A DNA stretch of 64,000 nt. Origin: Planctomycetota bacterium (GTDB lineage Bacteria > Planctomycetota > Planctomycetia > Pirellulales > Pirellulaceae). Below are positions 25,393-34,590 of the stretch, piece after piece. The notes beneath the pieces are model-generated. The model was not told the origin of the DNA, did no database searches, and worked only from the letters and a program-made list of their open reading frames with translations. The position numbers and the translations under genes were made by a program. The stretch covers positions 46,931 through 110,930 of the forward strand of contig JAPLNL010000022.1 of NCBI GenBank assembly GCA_026692905.1. The letters run 5' to 3'. Numbering within the stretch: position 1 is the first letter of the stretch; each line of letters begins with the position of its first letter.

Positions 25393-26517
25393 ATGACCAT
25401 GCACGACTCGAGCTCTCCCTCCACCCATTCAAGACGGTCGGCACTAAAACTTGGTGCTGCAGGCGCAGTCGCTGTGTCGGGCGCCCTACGGCCTGATTTG
25501 TTAGCTTACTCACAAGAAGCGAAGGCCACCGTATCCTCGGCTTCTCAAGCCGCAAAACTTTTCGTCGAGACGCTTACCGCTGAACAAAAGCAAATCGCTG
25601 TCCTCGAGTTTCAGGACAAGAAACGTACGGAATGGCATTTCATTCCGATGGATACTCGCAAGGGGCTGCCGCTCCGCGACATGAACGAATCGCAACGAAC
25701 TGCCGCCATCGCAATTCTCAAGCAAGTCCTAAGTCCTGCCGGCTATCAACGAACCGTCGAGATCATGGACTATGAAGCGATCCTGCTCGAGCTCGAGGGG
25801 CCTACACAAGCCAAACGAAGAGACTACACCAAGTATTACTTCACCCTCTATGGCCAGCCTAGCCAAAGCGCTGCCTGGGGGTTGAGCGTCGAGGGGCATC
25901 ACCTCTCCATTAACTTTACCTTCGAAAAGGGAGCGATCGTCGATTCGACGCCTCAGTTTTTCGGAGTCAATCCGGCCGGCCTCCGAAAAGATTTCAAAAC
26001 ACCAGATATCACCAAAGCTGGTGGCACGGTCGAATTCAAGAAGGGGAAACGGTTGCTTGCCAGAGAAGAAGACACCGGATTTGAGCTCCTCAAGAGTTTA
26101 AATGAAAAGCAATTGGGGCAAGCCATCTACGATAAAGAATGCCCCGATGACATTCAGTGGGCGGGAGAACCTCAGCCCCAATTAGCAGCGAAGGTTGGTA
26201 TCGCAGCCAAAGAGCTCGACGCCGCCCAGCAAAAAAAGCTTATGGCCATTCTCGATGCATTCAATTCCAATATGACCGCAGATGTGATTAAGCAACGAAT
26301 GGACTTGATCAAGGCGTCTGGCGTAGATCAAATCTACTTCGGATGGGCTGGCGAGACGAAATTGGAAGGTCAACACTTCTTCCGAGTTCAGGGACCAACT
26401 TTCATCCTCGAACTTTGTAACTTCCAAAAGGATCCGGAAGGAAACATCGCCAACCATATCCATTCGATCTGGCGAGATATGACCGGAGACTTTAACTTGC
26501 CAATTGCGTCCAAGTGA
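25393..26517 (+). CDS. Tat-exported DUF3500 protein
   Basis: A 374-residue protein with a twin-arginine signal, SRRSALKLGAAGAVAVSGAL (residues 13-32), so it is exported folded. The mature part is DUF3500: LTAEQKQIAVLEFQDKKRTE near 57-76, FIPMDTRKGLPLRDMNESQR near 80, and YFTLYGQPSQSAAWGLSVEG near 151, ending IWRDMTGDFNLPIASK. The family is common in planctomycetes and Bacteroidetes but has no established activity. Two in-frame ATGs (25393, 25399) are possible starts. It is followed 66 bases later by mgtE, with no known link. Confidence 0.85.
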   Translation: MTMHDSSSPSTHSRRSALKLGAAGAVAVSGALRPDLLAYSQEAKATVSSASQAAKLFVETLTAEQKQIAVLEFQDKKRTEWHFIPMDTRKGLPLRDMNESQRTAAIAILKQVLSPAGYQRTVEIMDYEAILLELEGPTQAKRRDYTKYYFTLYGQPSQSAAWGLSVEGHHLSINFTFEKGAIVDSTPQFFGVNPAGLRKDFKTPDITKAGGTVEFKKGKRLLAREEDTGFELLKSLNEKQLGQAIYDKECPDDIQWAGEPQPQLAAKVGIAAKELDAAQQKKLMAILDAFNSNMTADVIKQRMDLIKASGVDQIYFGWAGETKLEGQHFFRVQGPTFILELCNFQKDPEGNIANHIHSIWRDMTGDFNLPIASK

Positions 26518-26583
26518 TTCTCCGAGGCCTCGAGTCTGGGACGAACCGTGTAACCTTTCGCGTTGCGAAAGCATTGAGCCACC

Positions 26584-27933
26584 ATGATCAACACCCTGTT
26601 CCTCCCAGAACTTCGAGAGATGCTTGCCGACAAGCTTTCCGATGAACTGCGCGAGTTTTGCGTGGCGTTGCACCCAGCTCGAACAGCGGAGTTCATGGAA
26701 GGGCTGGAAAATTATGAAACCTGGGAAGTACTCCAACATGCCGACCCAGGATTGCAGGCCGAGATCTTTCAGTATTTCGAGTGGGATCGGCAAGTCGAAC
26801 TGCTGGCTACGCAAGACGACAAGCAAGTCGCGGTACTGGTTACGCACTTGCCCGCCGACGATGCCGTCGATTTGCTGCATGAAGTAGACACTGCACGTGT
26901 TGACCAAATCTTGGCACTCGTTCCGGCTACGGATCGACGGGACATTCGCAGGCTGCAAACCTTCGCTGAAGGAACAGCAGGGGCGATGATGACGACCGAG
27001 GCAGCCTGTCTGTCCGAGTCGCTCACCTTACGGCAAGCGCTCGATCAACTCAGCCGGCAAGCCGAACGGCTGGAGATGATCTACTATATCTACGTGACCG
27101 ATGACACCAACCACCTGCGCGGTGTTGTTAGCACGCGAGCCCTCGTATCTGCAATAGGTCGTCCCGAGACGAAGCTCGTCGACCTCATGAAGACAGACTT
27201 GGTTACTGCCAACGTTCAGGACGACCAAGAGCAAGTGGCACAGAAGGTTGCATTTTATAATTTGCTCGCCATTCCAGTCGTCGATGACCAACGCCATATG
27301 CTCGGGATCATTACGCACGACGACGTGATCGACGTGGTCCGAGCGGAAGCGACCGAGGACGTACAGCGTATCGCGGCAGTCGAGCCACTCAAGGACTCGT
27401 ACATGCGCACGCCGCTTACCACTCTGTCGTGGAAGCGAGGCATTTGGCTAACCATTTTATTCTTCGCTGCTCTTACCACGGCGTTCTTGTTGAAGAGCTA
27501 TCAGGTGGAACTTGAAAAGTACGAATGGCTCGTGCTTTTTATTCCTTTGATTATTAGTAGCGGAGGCAATTCAGGAAGCCAATCCTCAACGCTGGTCATT
27601 ACCGCCCTGACGACGAAGGATGTGTATGGTCGCGATTGGATGACCGTTCTTCGGCGCGAAGCGATCATGGGCGTCGTCCTGGGTAGTTTTATGGGGATCA
27701 TCGGATTCTTCTGCGCGCTTTTCCTCGCGCCGAGTATTTACGCGGCGATGGTCATCCCGATTACGGTCTTGGGGGTTGTGATCTGCGGAACTTGCATGGG
27801 TAGCATGCTGCCATTGATTTTTCAACGCCTTGGTTTGGACCCTGCGATGATGAGCAATCCATTCGTAGCCGGGTTGAGCGACATTCTGGGAATTCTGATT
27901 TATGTCAATGTGGCCATGCTCTTGTTAAAGTAG
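26584..27933 (+). CDS. mgtE: MgtE-type magnesium transporter
   Basis: A 449-residue inner-membrane Mg2+ channel. The cytosolic N domain (about 15-130) has the typical DAVDLLHEVD helix. Two CBS domains follow (about 135-255; ITHDDVIDVVRAEATEDVQR). The membrane part has five helices (about 285-449) with the family motif in IIISSGGNSGSQSSTLV near 323 and the ending SDILGILIYVNVAML. In this family Mg2+ binding to the N and CBS domains closes the pore. No M-box-like leader can fit in the 66-base upstream gap. Confidence 0.95.
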   Translation: MINTLFLPELREMLADKLSDELREFCVALHPARTAEFMEGLENYETWEVLQHADPGLQAEIFQYFEWDRQVELLATQDDKQVAVLVTHLPADDAVDLLHEVDTARVDQILALVPATDRRDIRRLQTFAEGTAGAMMTTEAACLSESLTLRQALDQLSRQAERLEMIYYIYVTDDTNHLRGVVSTRALVSAIGRPETKLVDLMKTDLVTANVQDDQEQVAQKVAFYNLLAIPVVDDQRHMLGIITHDDVIDVVRAEATEDVQRIAAVEPLKDSYMRTPLTTLSWKRGIWLTILFFAALTTAFLLKSYQVELEKYEWLVLFIPLIISSGGNSGSQSSTLVITALTTKDVYGRDWMTVLRREAIMGVVLGSFMGIIGFFCALFLAPSIYAAMVIPITVLGVVICGTCMGSMLPLIFQRLGLDPAMMSNPFVAGLSDILGILIYVNVAMLLLK

Positions 27934-28277
27934 CTCACTTCGCTAGCAATCGCGGAGTATTCCCTTTGGCAGTAGCCTCTTTTTCTCTGTTGCTAAAGAC
28001 TGGCTTTTGCGTAGCGAAAGTCGTCAAGACTTTCGGCTGCGTCGGCTAAACGACCGAAACTCTTGACGAGTTTCGCGACCAAATGCTTCATCGCGTTGCC
28101 GATTAGGGGCGAGGCAAGCCCAGCCACAAAGACTTTGATAATGGGGTGCTCTCCAGAATCGCTTTCTCGAAAATCTCTAGTTTTCCCAAGCTGACGTTGA
28201 CTTGGCAGGGAAAAAATGGGACGAGCATACTGCTATTTTTCCGTCCCGAACATCTGCCGTACTAGAGCGATCGCCGC
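27934..28277. repeat. 344-base gap with family B repeat at 28011-28079
   Basis: Two small hairpins stand in line: GAAAGTC/GACTTTC and GAAACTC/GAGTTTC, in GTAGCGAAAGTCGTCAAGAC and GACCGAAACTCTTGACGAG contexts. The unit recurs at 35908-35933 and 63905-63974. The remaining sequence to 28277 has no gene; a GGGACG/CGTCCC inverted pair flanks about 28217-28247. Confidence 0.65.
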
Positions 28278-30344
28278 ATGCCTCTCTCGAGATCCAATCG
28301 AATCGATCGGCGCCGACGCGTCATGTTGGATGCAGCCGCGGCCGATTCTGAGTTTGCTGTCGAAAGCGCCCGTGCCAAGAAACGGTCTCGGGCACGTGAA
28401 AATTCAGATGCAGCCGACGATGATGAATTCACGCTCAAGTACCGCGACCCTGGCTACAGCCAAGCGGTTCGGAAAACATGCCAACAACGGATGGTCCAGC
28501 TCATCCCCGTCCGACGTGGAACTTTGTCTATTGTCTTGACATGCATGTGGATTTTGTGGGGCACATTGCTCTTCTCGCATTACTGGATCTTTGCTCGGTA
28601 CACGACCTTTGATCCGAGCACGATGAAAGTGCCTGAGAATGCATCGAGCTTTGCCAAGCTTCCGATTGCTCAGCTGTTTCATTTGCGATCATCGCATAGC
28701 ATCGCTCAGTGGTTAACCTGCCAACTGTGGATGCTGACCGCCGTTGCCGCATGGATGATTTTTCAGCTTCGTCGACACAAGCTGGATGACTATCGCGCTC
28801 GCTATCGCATTTGGGTCGTCCTGGCCATTGCGGCCTTTTTTTCGAGTTTCGAAGCCTCAACCTCAGCACTTTTGCTTTTAGGTTTGAGCATCGACAGTTG
28901 GGCACAACGAGAAATCGGATACGCTGGCTGGCCCCTTGTGCTTGCAACTTATGCTTCGATCATAGGCGTCATTGGTATCCGGCTGTGCAGCGAACTCAAA
29001 TCCGCACCGATGAGTGTCGTGAGTTGGCTCTGCGGCCTCTTGGCATGGGGTTTTGCCGCCTTGCTGGGAACAGGCCTTTTCAAGATTACTTGGTCACCAG
29101 CCACCGTCGATTTGGTGGTCGGTGGTTGTTTGCTCGGTGGGATCTTGGCCGTCTTTCAAGCGGCGGGGATCTATTTGCGCCAAACCTACATTCACGCGCA
29201 AAAACGGTTCCTCGTTCGCAACGGAGCCAATCTCTCGCCGATCCAATGGAAAGTTCCCAAACTTTCGCTTCGACGAACTCGAAGCGCCGAAGAGATGGCC
29301 GATGCCTACGGGGATCAAACTACGGGCAAGAGCCATTGGAAAATGCCTTGGTCCCGCAATCCTAACGAACTCAGTGGCCTTGAACGAGAAGACACAAATG
29401 CCAACAAGCGAGACATGGGGGCCAGTCAAGCGACTCGATCTGTTGAGCGAACGCAAGACCAAGCTATTGAGAAGGCGTCGAAGAAGCCTGATAACGATAG
29501 TCGATCTGCCAAGCCAAAGGGACGACTCTTTGGGATTATCCCAAATCGTCAGGAACTCAACGAAAAACTCGACGCTGAGCCAATTGCAGAAGATGACGGT
29601 CCAATCGAAGACAAAGGTTTGACCAAGAAGCGAGGTTGGTTTGGTATCGGAGGAAATCGAGATACCGAGGCAAAGTCAAGCGAGTATGCGAAACAAGGCG
29701 CAGTCCATTCGGACTCAGCGAACAAATCCGAAAAGCGATCGTTTGGGTCACAAGGAACGATCGCAACTGGCGACAAAGCCAATCCAACAGCAACAACCGC
29801 GCCCGATGGTGCAAAATCCAAACGGGGATGGGTCTCCAAATTTAGCAAAAGCTACCAACAAAATGTGGCAATGGGCGAAAAGGCAACGGCCAAGCAAACC
29901 GTCGCCGCCGACAAACAAACTCTAACAAAGGAGTCTAAGGAGGGTTCCACCGAAGAGAGTGCCAAGAAGAGGTCATGGTTCGCATTTGTCTTCTTGAATC
30001 GCAAAGCCCCCAAGGTTCCCAAAGCAGCGAAGACTGTCGAGAAGAAAACCGAAAAGCAGACCTCAGAAAAGGCCAACTCCAACGAGCCAGCGTCGAAGTC
30101 AGGCCGGCGCGGCTTGTTTGGCATGTTAGATGGCCTCAAACTAAAGCCACCAACGGACGAAGTGGACAAGGCAAAGTCGGCACCGATAACCACACCCGTT
30201 CCAATCAAGCAGGGGCAGTCGATTCCATCCACACAATCGGACAGCGATGACGTCGGTGACGATGACTATTCAGATCGCCCAATGAGCAAAGCGGATCGCA
30301 AGAAGCTACGTCGACAGGGCCTTGACGATCGGCGAGCGGCTTAG
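28278..30344 (+). CDS. Membrane protein with long charged tail carrying repeated basic-aromatic motifs
   Basis: Unknown protein of 688 residues. About six membrane helices span residues 77-310. The rest, about 370 residues, is hydrophilic, rich in Lys, Ser, Ala and Glu, and probably disordered. Five short motifs of the form basic-basic-x-aromatic recur in it: KGRLFGII near 414, KRGWFGIG near 451, KRGWVSKF near 515, KRSWFAFV near 564 and RRGLFGML near 610, spaced about 37-64 residues. The C-terminus is KADRKKLRRQGLDDRRAA. It starts at ATG 28278 or the in-frame ATG 28323. I do not recognise the family. Confidence 0.7.
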   Translation: MPLSRSNRIDRRRRVMLDAAAADSEFAVESARAKKRSRARENSDAADDDEFTLKYRDPGYSQAVRKTCQQRMVQLIPVRRGTLSIVLTCMWILWGTLLFSHYWIFARYTTFDPSTMKVPENASSFAKLPIAQLFHLRSSHSIAQWLTCQLWMLTAVAAWMIFQLRRHKLDDYRARYRIWVVLAIAAFFSSFEASTSALLLLGLSIDSWAQREIGYAGWPLVLATYASIIGVIGIRLCSELKSAPMSVVSWLCGLLAWGFAALLGTGLFKITWSPATVDLVVGGCLLGGILAVFQAAGIYLRQTYIHAQKRFLVRNGANLSPIQWKVPKLSLRRTRSAEEMADAYGDQTTGKSHWKMPWSRNPNELSGLEREDTNANKRDMGASQATRSVERTQDQAIEKASKKPDNDSRSAKPKGRLFGIIPNRQELNEKLDAEPIAEDDGPIEDKGLTKKRGWFGIGGNRDTEAKSSEYAKQGAVHSDSANKSEKRSFGSQGTIATGDKANPTATTAPDGAKSKRGWVSKFSKSYQQNVAMGEKATAKQTVAADKQTLTKESKEGSTEESAKKRSWFAFVFLNRKAPKVPKAAKTVEKKTEKQTSEKANSNEPASKSGRRGLFGMLDGLKLKPPTDEVDKAKSAPITTPVPIKQGQSIPSTQSDSDDVGDDDYSDRPMSKADRKKLRRQGLDDRRAA

Positions 30345-30359
30345 GCGAGCGTTAGCTCT

Positions 30360-30508
30360 GTACCTTAGCACGACGCGCAAGCTAGTGAATTGGCCTTTGT
30401 ACCAGCCACGACGCGCAAGCACCGTGGCTTATCCGCCACGGCTAGGGATATGTCGGTCTTTCAGGCCTAATCTGTCCAACTTCAAAACTTGCGCGTCGTG
30501 CCAGGTAC
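30360..30508. repeat. REP-like element, family C
   Basis: GTACCTTAGCACGACGCGC and its near complement GCGCGTCGTGCCAGGTAC close the unit, with an internal extra copy of CACGACGCGCAAGC and a CCGTGGC/GCCACGG hairpin. Another copy of the core is at 57904-57966. It lies between two convergent genes, so bidirectional termination is possible. Confidence 0.7.
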
Positions 30509-30602
30509 AAAGGCCCTAGCCGCTCGCCCCACGAACCTGGTGTTGCGGTTGGATAAGCCTGCGGGATTTGATGCTATATTTCTTCTTGATTCGAAAAATG
30601 AG

Positions 30603-32090
30603 CTATCCTAATCTCAAATGCGCACGCCAATAATGCACGGTCTTTGCGACAGAAGTTATGACGTTCTTTATCTCTTTCTTAACACGAAATGCAGGCCCAG
30701 CGGGAAGGAACAATACGGAACCCTCGCGGCGCACAATCACGTTTTCGACAACGATGGCCCGCATTAACCAAATCGCCATCGTTTCATTTTCGCACGCGAC
30801 TCCAACCCAACCCAATGCATCAGCCCTCAGCGTTTGCAGGCCCGTTACCATTTCAATGCCGCGACGAATTTCTTGAACAACCGCCTCATAGGCAGTTAGG
30901 TTTGCGATGACTTCCTGTGCTGTCACCGCCTCCAATAATTTACCTCGATGAGGTGGGCCCCCCGCCATGGCTAGGTCGCAAAAGCTCGTCCAAATCTTAT
31001 CCCATGGAACCTGGCCAAACTCGCCTGACGGTAGTGTTGCCGTGCCCATCGATTGCGAATTCACTTCGTCCGCGCGCCCCTGGTACTCGGACGGCAACAT
31101 TGCATCCATTCGGCGTTCCAACTCCAGAAGTCCGAGTCGAAGATCAGGTTGCTCTGGTTCGCTTTGCTCTTGCTTTACGTCGAAATAACGTTCGATCGAC
31201 CGCGTCGCCAACGCATCTAGATAAATTCCAACCGCAACATGGAGCCAATTCGAATGCTCGAGCAAGCATGCGGGTGCCGCTTGCGTCTCCGACATTCGAT
31301 TCCAGGTCCAAGCGAAGTCGACTTGCTCGGCTTTCAACTCAACTTCATGAAGTAGCCCAATATGCGAAAGTGAGTTCGCGATTTCGTTCGAATCCATCCG
31401 CCAATTCAAAATCAAAATATCTTTAACGCGGCTTATGTCCATTCGCAAAATAGCATCGGGCAAGCTCGGCTTTTGATCGCTTAAAAATGCGTATCCAATG
31501 TCGATTCCTTCGACTGATTGCTGAAGGTGATACGCAAACACAGCCAACTCTAGACCGACATCCAAATCTAAGCCCGTTGCCGAATGGTCTTTCTTGGCAA
31601 GAAGGAGAACGCCTTTTTTGTCTCCTTGCAAAGAAGGAGGGCCACTGTCCATGTGTTTGGAAAGAGCGTCGACGATCGCAGGGCAAAATGCATCCGACCA
31701 GTCCTTAATCGTCCATGATCTGGCGACATGGACACGAACATCGTCTTTTAGGCTATGCATCCACATGAACAGGGAATGCAATTCATCCATGTCGAATGGC
31801 TCCAGTCCGATTGGCATCACGACAAAGCGTCGGAAGCCCTGAGCGCGATACCAATCGACTACCGATTGGAATGTCGCATCGTTTGCCGAATCACCGATCA
31901 AAGAAACCAGAGCAACTGGGTGTTGAAGTCGCAGCGAGAGCTTCTCAGCTATTCGTTGCCATTGTTCCTGGGGCACGACGACAACGGGAGATTGTAGCGA
32001 CAAAATTGCGACCGTCTTTAGTTCGTCTTCCATATTGTGTACTGTCTGCTGTGTAGGACCCAAATGGACTACTCGCATGAGCGAAGGCAT
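30603..32090 (-). CDS. Divergent CbiX-like (class II chelatase fold) protein with extra C-terminal domain
   Basis: A 495-residue protein. Residues 55-155 (VVDWYRAQGFRRFVVMPIGL) resemble the second half of a CbiX/SirB chelatase module, and residues 163-245 (GVLLLAKKDHSATGLDLDV, VEGIDIGYAFLSDQKPSLPD) the first half of another. In true chelatases this strand ends in a GHG motif with the metal-site histidine; here it reads AKKD, so chelation is unlikely. Residues 300-495 form an unknown domain (LAMAGGPPHRGKLLEAVT, VVENVIVRREGSVLFLPAGP, VITSVAKTVHYWRAHL). Planctomycetes do carry CbiX-type fusions, but I cannot name this one. It may start at 32090 or at the in-frame ATG 32033. Confidence 0.55.
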   Translation of the reverse strand: MPSLMRVVHLGPTQQTVHNMEDELKTVAILSLQSPVVVVPQEQWQRIAEKLSLRLQHPVALVSLIGDSANDATFQSVVDWYRAQGFRRFVVMPIGLEPFDMDELHSLFMWMHSLKDDVRVHVARSWTIKDWSDAFCPAIVDALSKHMDSGPPSLQGDKKGVLLLAKKDHSATGLDLDVGLELAVFAYHLQQSVEGIDIGYAFLSDQKPSLPDAILRMDISRVKDILILNWRMDSNEIANSLSHIGLLHEVELKAEQVDFAWTWNRMSETQAAPACLLEHSNWLHVAVGIYLDALATRSIERYFDVKQEQSEPEQPDLRLGLLELERRMDAMLPSEYQGRADEVNSQSMGTATLPSGEFGQVPWDKIWTSFCDLAMAGGPPHRGKLLEAVTAQEVIANLTAYEAVVQEIRRGIEMVTGLQTLRADALGWVGVACENETMAIWLMRAIVVENVIVRREGSVLFLPAGPAFRVKKEIKNVITSVAKTVHYWRAHLRLG

Positions 32091-32771
32091 ACAGCCCTTC
32101 GCCAGCCTACAAAAGAGTCATCTTGTTGCAGCTTGTTCTCTTGGTAGTACGCTTGTAGATAGCGTTCGACGATTGACACCCAACTCGAATCGATTTCCAA
32201 AGGTCTACCCCAACAAAGAATGGCCTTGCCTAACAGCCCCAACACGGAAAAAAACGTGGCGAAGTGGAGATTATAGCACACCACCATGTGCTTTACCGGT
32301 CAATGAGACGATAGGCTCTATTCGATTTCCTCCCTCTCGCCCCGTATCGGCAACGCTGTGAAGCATTTTAGGACGGCTGTGGCTTTGCCCCTCCGTCCGC
32401 AGCTTTGGAGTTCTAGATTCACGCCGCCCGACCGCGTGCCTCCGGATTCGTCGCACCGCCAAAGGCGGTGCGACGAATCCGGAGATGTCATTGTCATCAC
32501 GCGGCCATTTAGAACACCAAAGCGGTGTCCATTCGGGACAAGCCCGAGCCGGACAAAGCGACAAATATCAAAAGTCCATGTCGGCAAAAGTGGCTTGCCA
32601 AAATTCATACCTCTTCGACGCGACTATTGAAACGTAGCCAATGTTTTCGTTGTGTGAAATGCTCCACAGCGTTCCCTACGAGGGGCGAGGGGAGCAAAGT
32701 CGAAGAGATATGGGGCAAAACAAGACTCTCGCCATTCGGCCAATCTCACTCAAAGACTTGTGCCAACATAC
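32091..32771. repeat. 681-base gap containing a long inverted-repeat element with a perfect hairpin
   Basis: Imperfect inverted arms of about 40 bases lie at 32330-32370 and 32655-32694 (shared core AACGCTGTG, then AGCATTT). Between them is a perfect 21-base-pair hairpin at 32440-32484 with a three-base AAA loop (CCGGATTCGTCGCACCGCC and its complement). No transposase or convincing open frame is present. It looks like a composite palindromic element or a MITE-like unit of about 365 bases. Confidence 0.55.
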
Positions 32772-34547
32772 TTATCGCATCAATGACTTATCCCCAAGAA
32801 CCACAACTTCTCCTCGGTTCGGAAATTGAGCAACGCGTTCGATGACTTGTGTTGACTCGGGGAGTTGGTCCTTGATTTCCGCGTAATGTTTTCCGGTGGT
32901 GACCAGAATGGCATGTTCTTTGTATTTCGCGAACGCGATTGCCTCTTCTGACGACGTGCAAAAATCCACTTCTTGGCCGAAGTAAAAAACCATTGTCGGT
33001 CGGAAGAACCCGAGTACCGCAACTTGTCCTCGCTCGGAGTCTAGTTTCTTGCTCCATCGCTCCGCCAAAAGCTGTGGCGATTGCAATCGATCCAACTCAG
33101 GAGCAACATACTGGCTGAGGATGAGGATCATGGAAACCGCGGCCAGGGAAAACGCGCCTGCAGATAGCCTAGGGCGGTTGGTCCATAGAAGACATACGCC
33201 GATCGCGCCGAAAAGTACTAGCGGAGCTCCCGCAATCCCGAGCCAAACGAATCGCTGCTGAAGAACCCGGTCCATGCCAACCCGATCCAGCATCGTCTGC
33301 CCGCCGAACTCCGCGATTCCAGACAATGGAATGACTGTTGCGATGGCCGCTCCCACAACGATCAACAAGCACCAACCGGCATTGAGCCAGAGACGGTTCA
33401 CCGACTTGATGTTTTGTGTCCACATCGCAAAATATCTGCCAATCACGATCGCCAATGCCGGATAAGCAGGCAACACATAATTCGGTAGCTTGGTACTCGC
33501 CATCGAAAAAACGACAAGGTAGACGGCAACCCAACAACTAACAAAACGCACGGCTCGCGTTTGGCTTGCATCTCTCGCTTGGCTAATCCAGCTAATAACC
33601 GTCGGAATGGCAAACGCGGACCAAGGATACAATCCGACCAGGCATGCGATGACGTAGTAATAGAATGGACCGCTATGATTGTCCATGGCTTGCGACATGC
33701 GACCGAGGTGATGAACCCCGATGAACTCGCTTAGGAACTCGCCGCTGGTTCGCCATTGGACGAGCAGATACCATGGCGAAGCGACGAGCAGTACGGCAAT
33801 GACTGCCGTGAGCGGTCGCATTTTCCAAACGGTCATGAAAAACGCGATCGGGTTGTACGGTTTGATTGCAGCCCAAAGTCGATATGTGAAAGCACTATCC
33901 CGCGACGCAGCATGACTCTGCTCCGTCAGTAAAAATAATCCGATCACCGCTGTTGGGAAGAGGAAACCGATCGGACCTTTTGTCAAAACAGCCAAGCCCA
34001 TCACAGCGTAGGTGGCGATCCATGTTTGCCATCGCATCGCTGCCAGCATGGTGTCGCGGGACGCGACAGGAATCGAAAAGTAGTCTCGAACCCAAAAATG
34101 CAATGCAAGAACAGTAAAAAAGGTCAAGTGAGCATCGGCCGTGGCGGAGCGTGCTACCATCGTGAAGGTGATGCAGGAACCGATTGCTAAACCAGCAAAC
34201 AGGCCGGTGGACAGGTCAAAGAGTCTTCGAGCTACGGCGAAGGTTAGAAGAACGGTTCCAAGACCGAACAGCGTCGAAGCGAATCGAGCTCCAAGCTCCG
34301 AGACCCCAAAGGCCTCGTAACCAACCATCATTCCCCAGAACATCATCGGCGGTTTGTGCGCGAACAACTTGCCGTTGAACGTAGGTTTGACCCAATCCTT
34401 CCTGGCATACATTTCCGCGGCAGTGGTCGCGTAAAAGCCTTCGTCCTGATCCCAAAGGTGCGTGTTACCGACGTCGATCATGAACACCGAAGCGCTCACG
34501 AGAAATAGGCATAGAAGCGGCAATACGCTCTCTTTTCGAAACATCAT
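32772..34547 (-). CDS. ArnT/PMT-like glycosyltransferase (GT39/GT83 type)
   Basis: Polytopic membrane enzyme of about 591 residues that takes a sugar from a polyprenyl-phosphate donor and puts it on lipid, protein or glycan outside the inner membrane. The first loop has the hallmark acidic pair in NTHLWDQDEGFYATTAAEMY, followed by FNGKLFAHKPPMMFWGMMVG. About a dozen hydrophobic segments and a C-terminal soluble domain (about 490-591) follow. I prefer ATG 34547 over TTG 34571 because the N-terminal helix then begins normally. It follows the GT2 gene by some 44 bases; together they fit donor synthesis and transfer. Confidence 0.88.
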   Translation of the reverse strand: MMFRKESVLPLLCLFLVSASVFMIDVGNTHLWDQDEGFYATTAAEMYARKDWVKPTFNGKLFAHKPPMMFWGMMVGYEAFGVSELGARFASTLFGLGTVLLTFAVARRLFDLSTGLFAGLAIGSCITFTMVARSATADAHLTFFTVLALHFWVRDYFSIPVASRDTMLAAMRWQTWIATYAVMGLAVLTKGPIGFLFPTAVIGLFLLTEQSHAASRDSAFTYRLWAAIKPYNPIAFFMTVWKMRPLTAVIAVLLVASPWYLLVQWRTSGEFLSEFIGVHHLGRMSQAMDNHSGPFYYYVIACLVGLYPWSAFAIPTVISWISQARDASQTRAVRFVSCWVAVYLVVFSMASTKLPNYVLPAYPALAIVIGRYFAMWTQNIKSVNRLWLNAGWCLLIVVGAAIATVIPLSGIAEFGGQTMLDRVGMDRVLQQRFVWLGIAGAPLVLFGAIGVCLLWTNRPRLSAGAFSLAAVSMILILSQYVAPELDRLQSPQLLAERWSKKLDSERGQVAVLGFFRPTMVFYFGQEVDFCTSSEEAIAFAKYKEHAILVTTGKHYAEIKDQLPESTQVIERVAQFPNRGEVVVLGDKSLMR

Positions 34548-34590
34548 AGAATGCTGCCGGTGCGTCCTCAAGAAGTCGAAGTGGTGTCCG

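Noticed and set aside
26518..26583. Magnesium riboswitch before mgtE
   Set aside because: The 66-base gap is too short and shows no such structure.
30917..31426. Plus-strand frame of 169 residues
   Set aside because: It is antisense to the CbiX-like gene and has no supporting motif.
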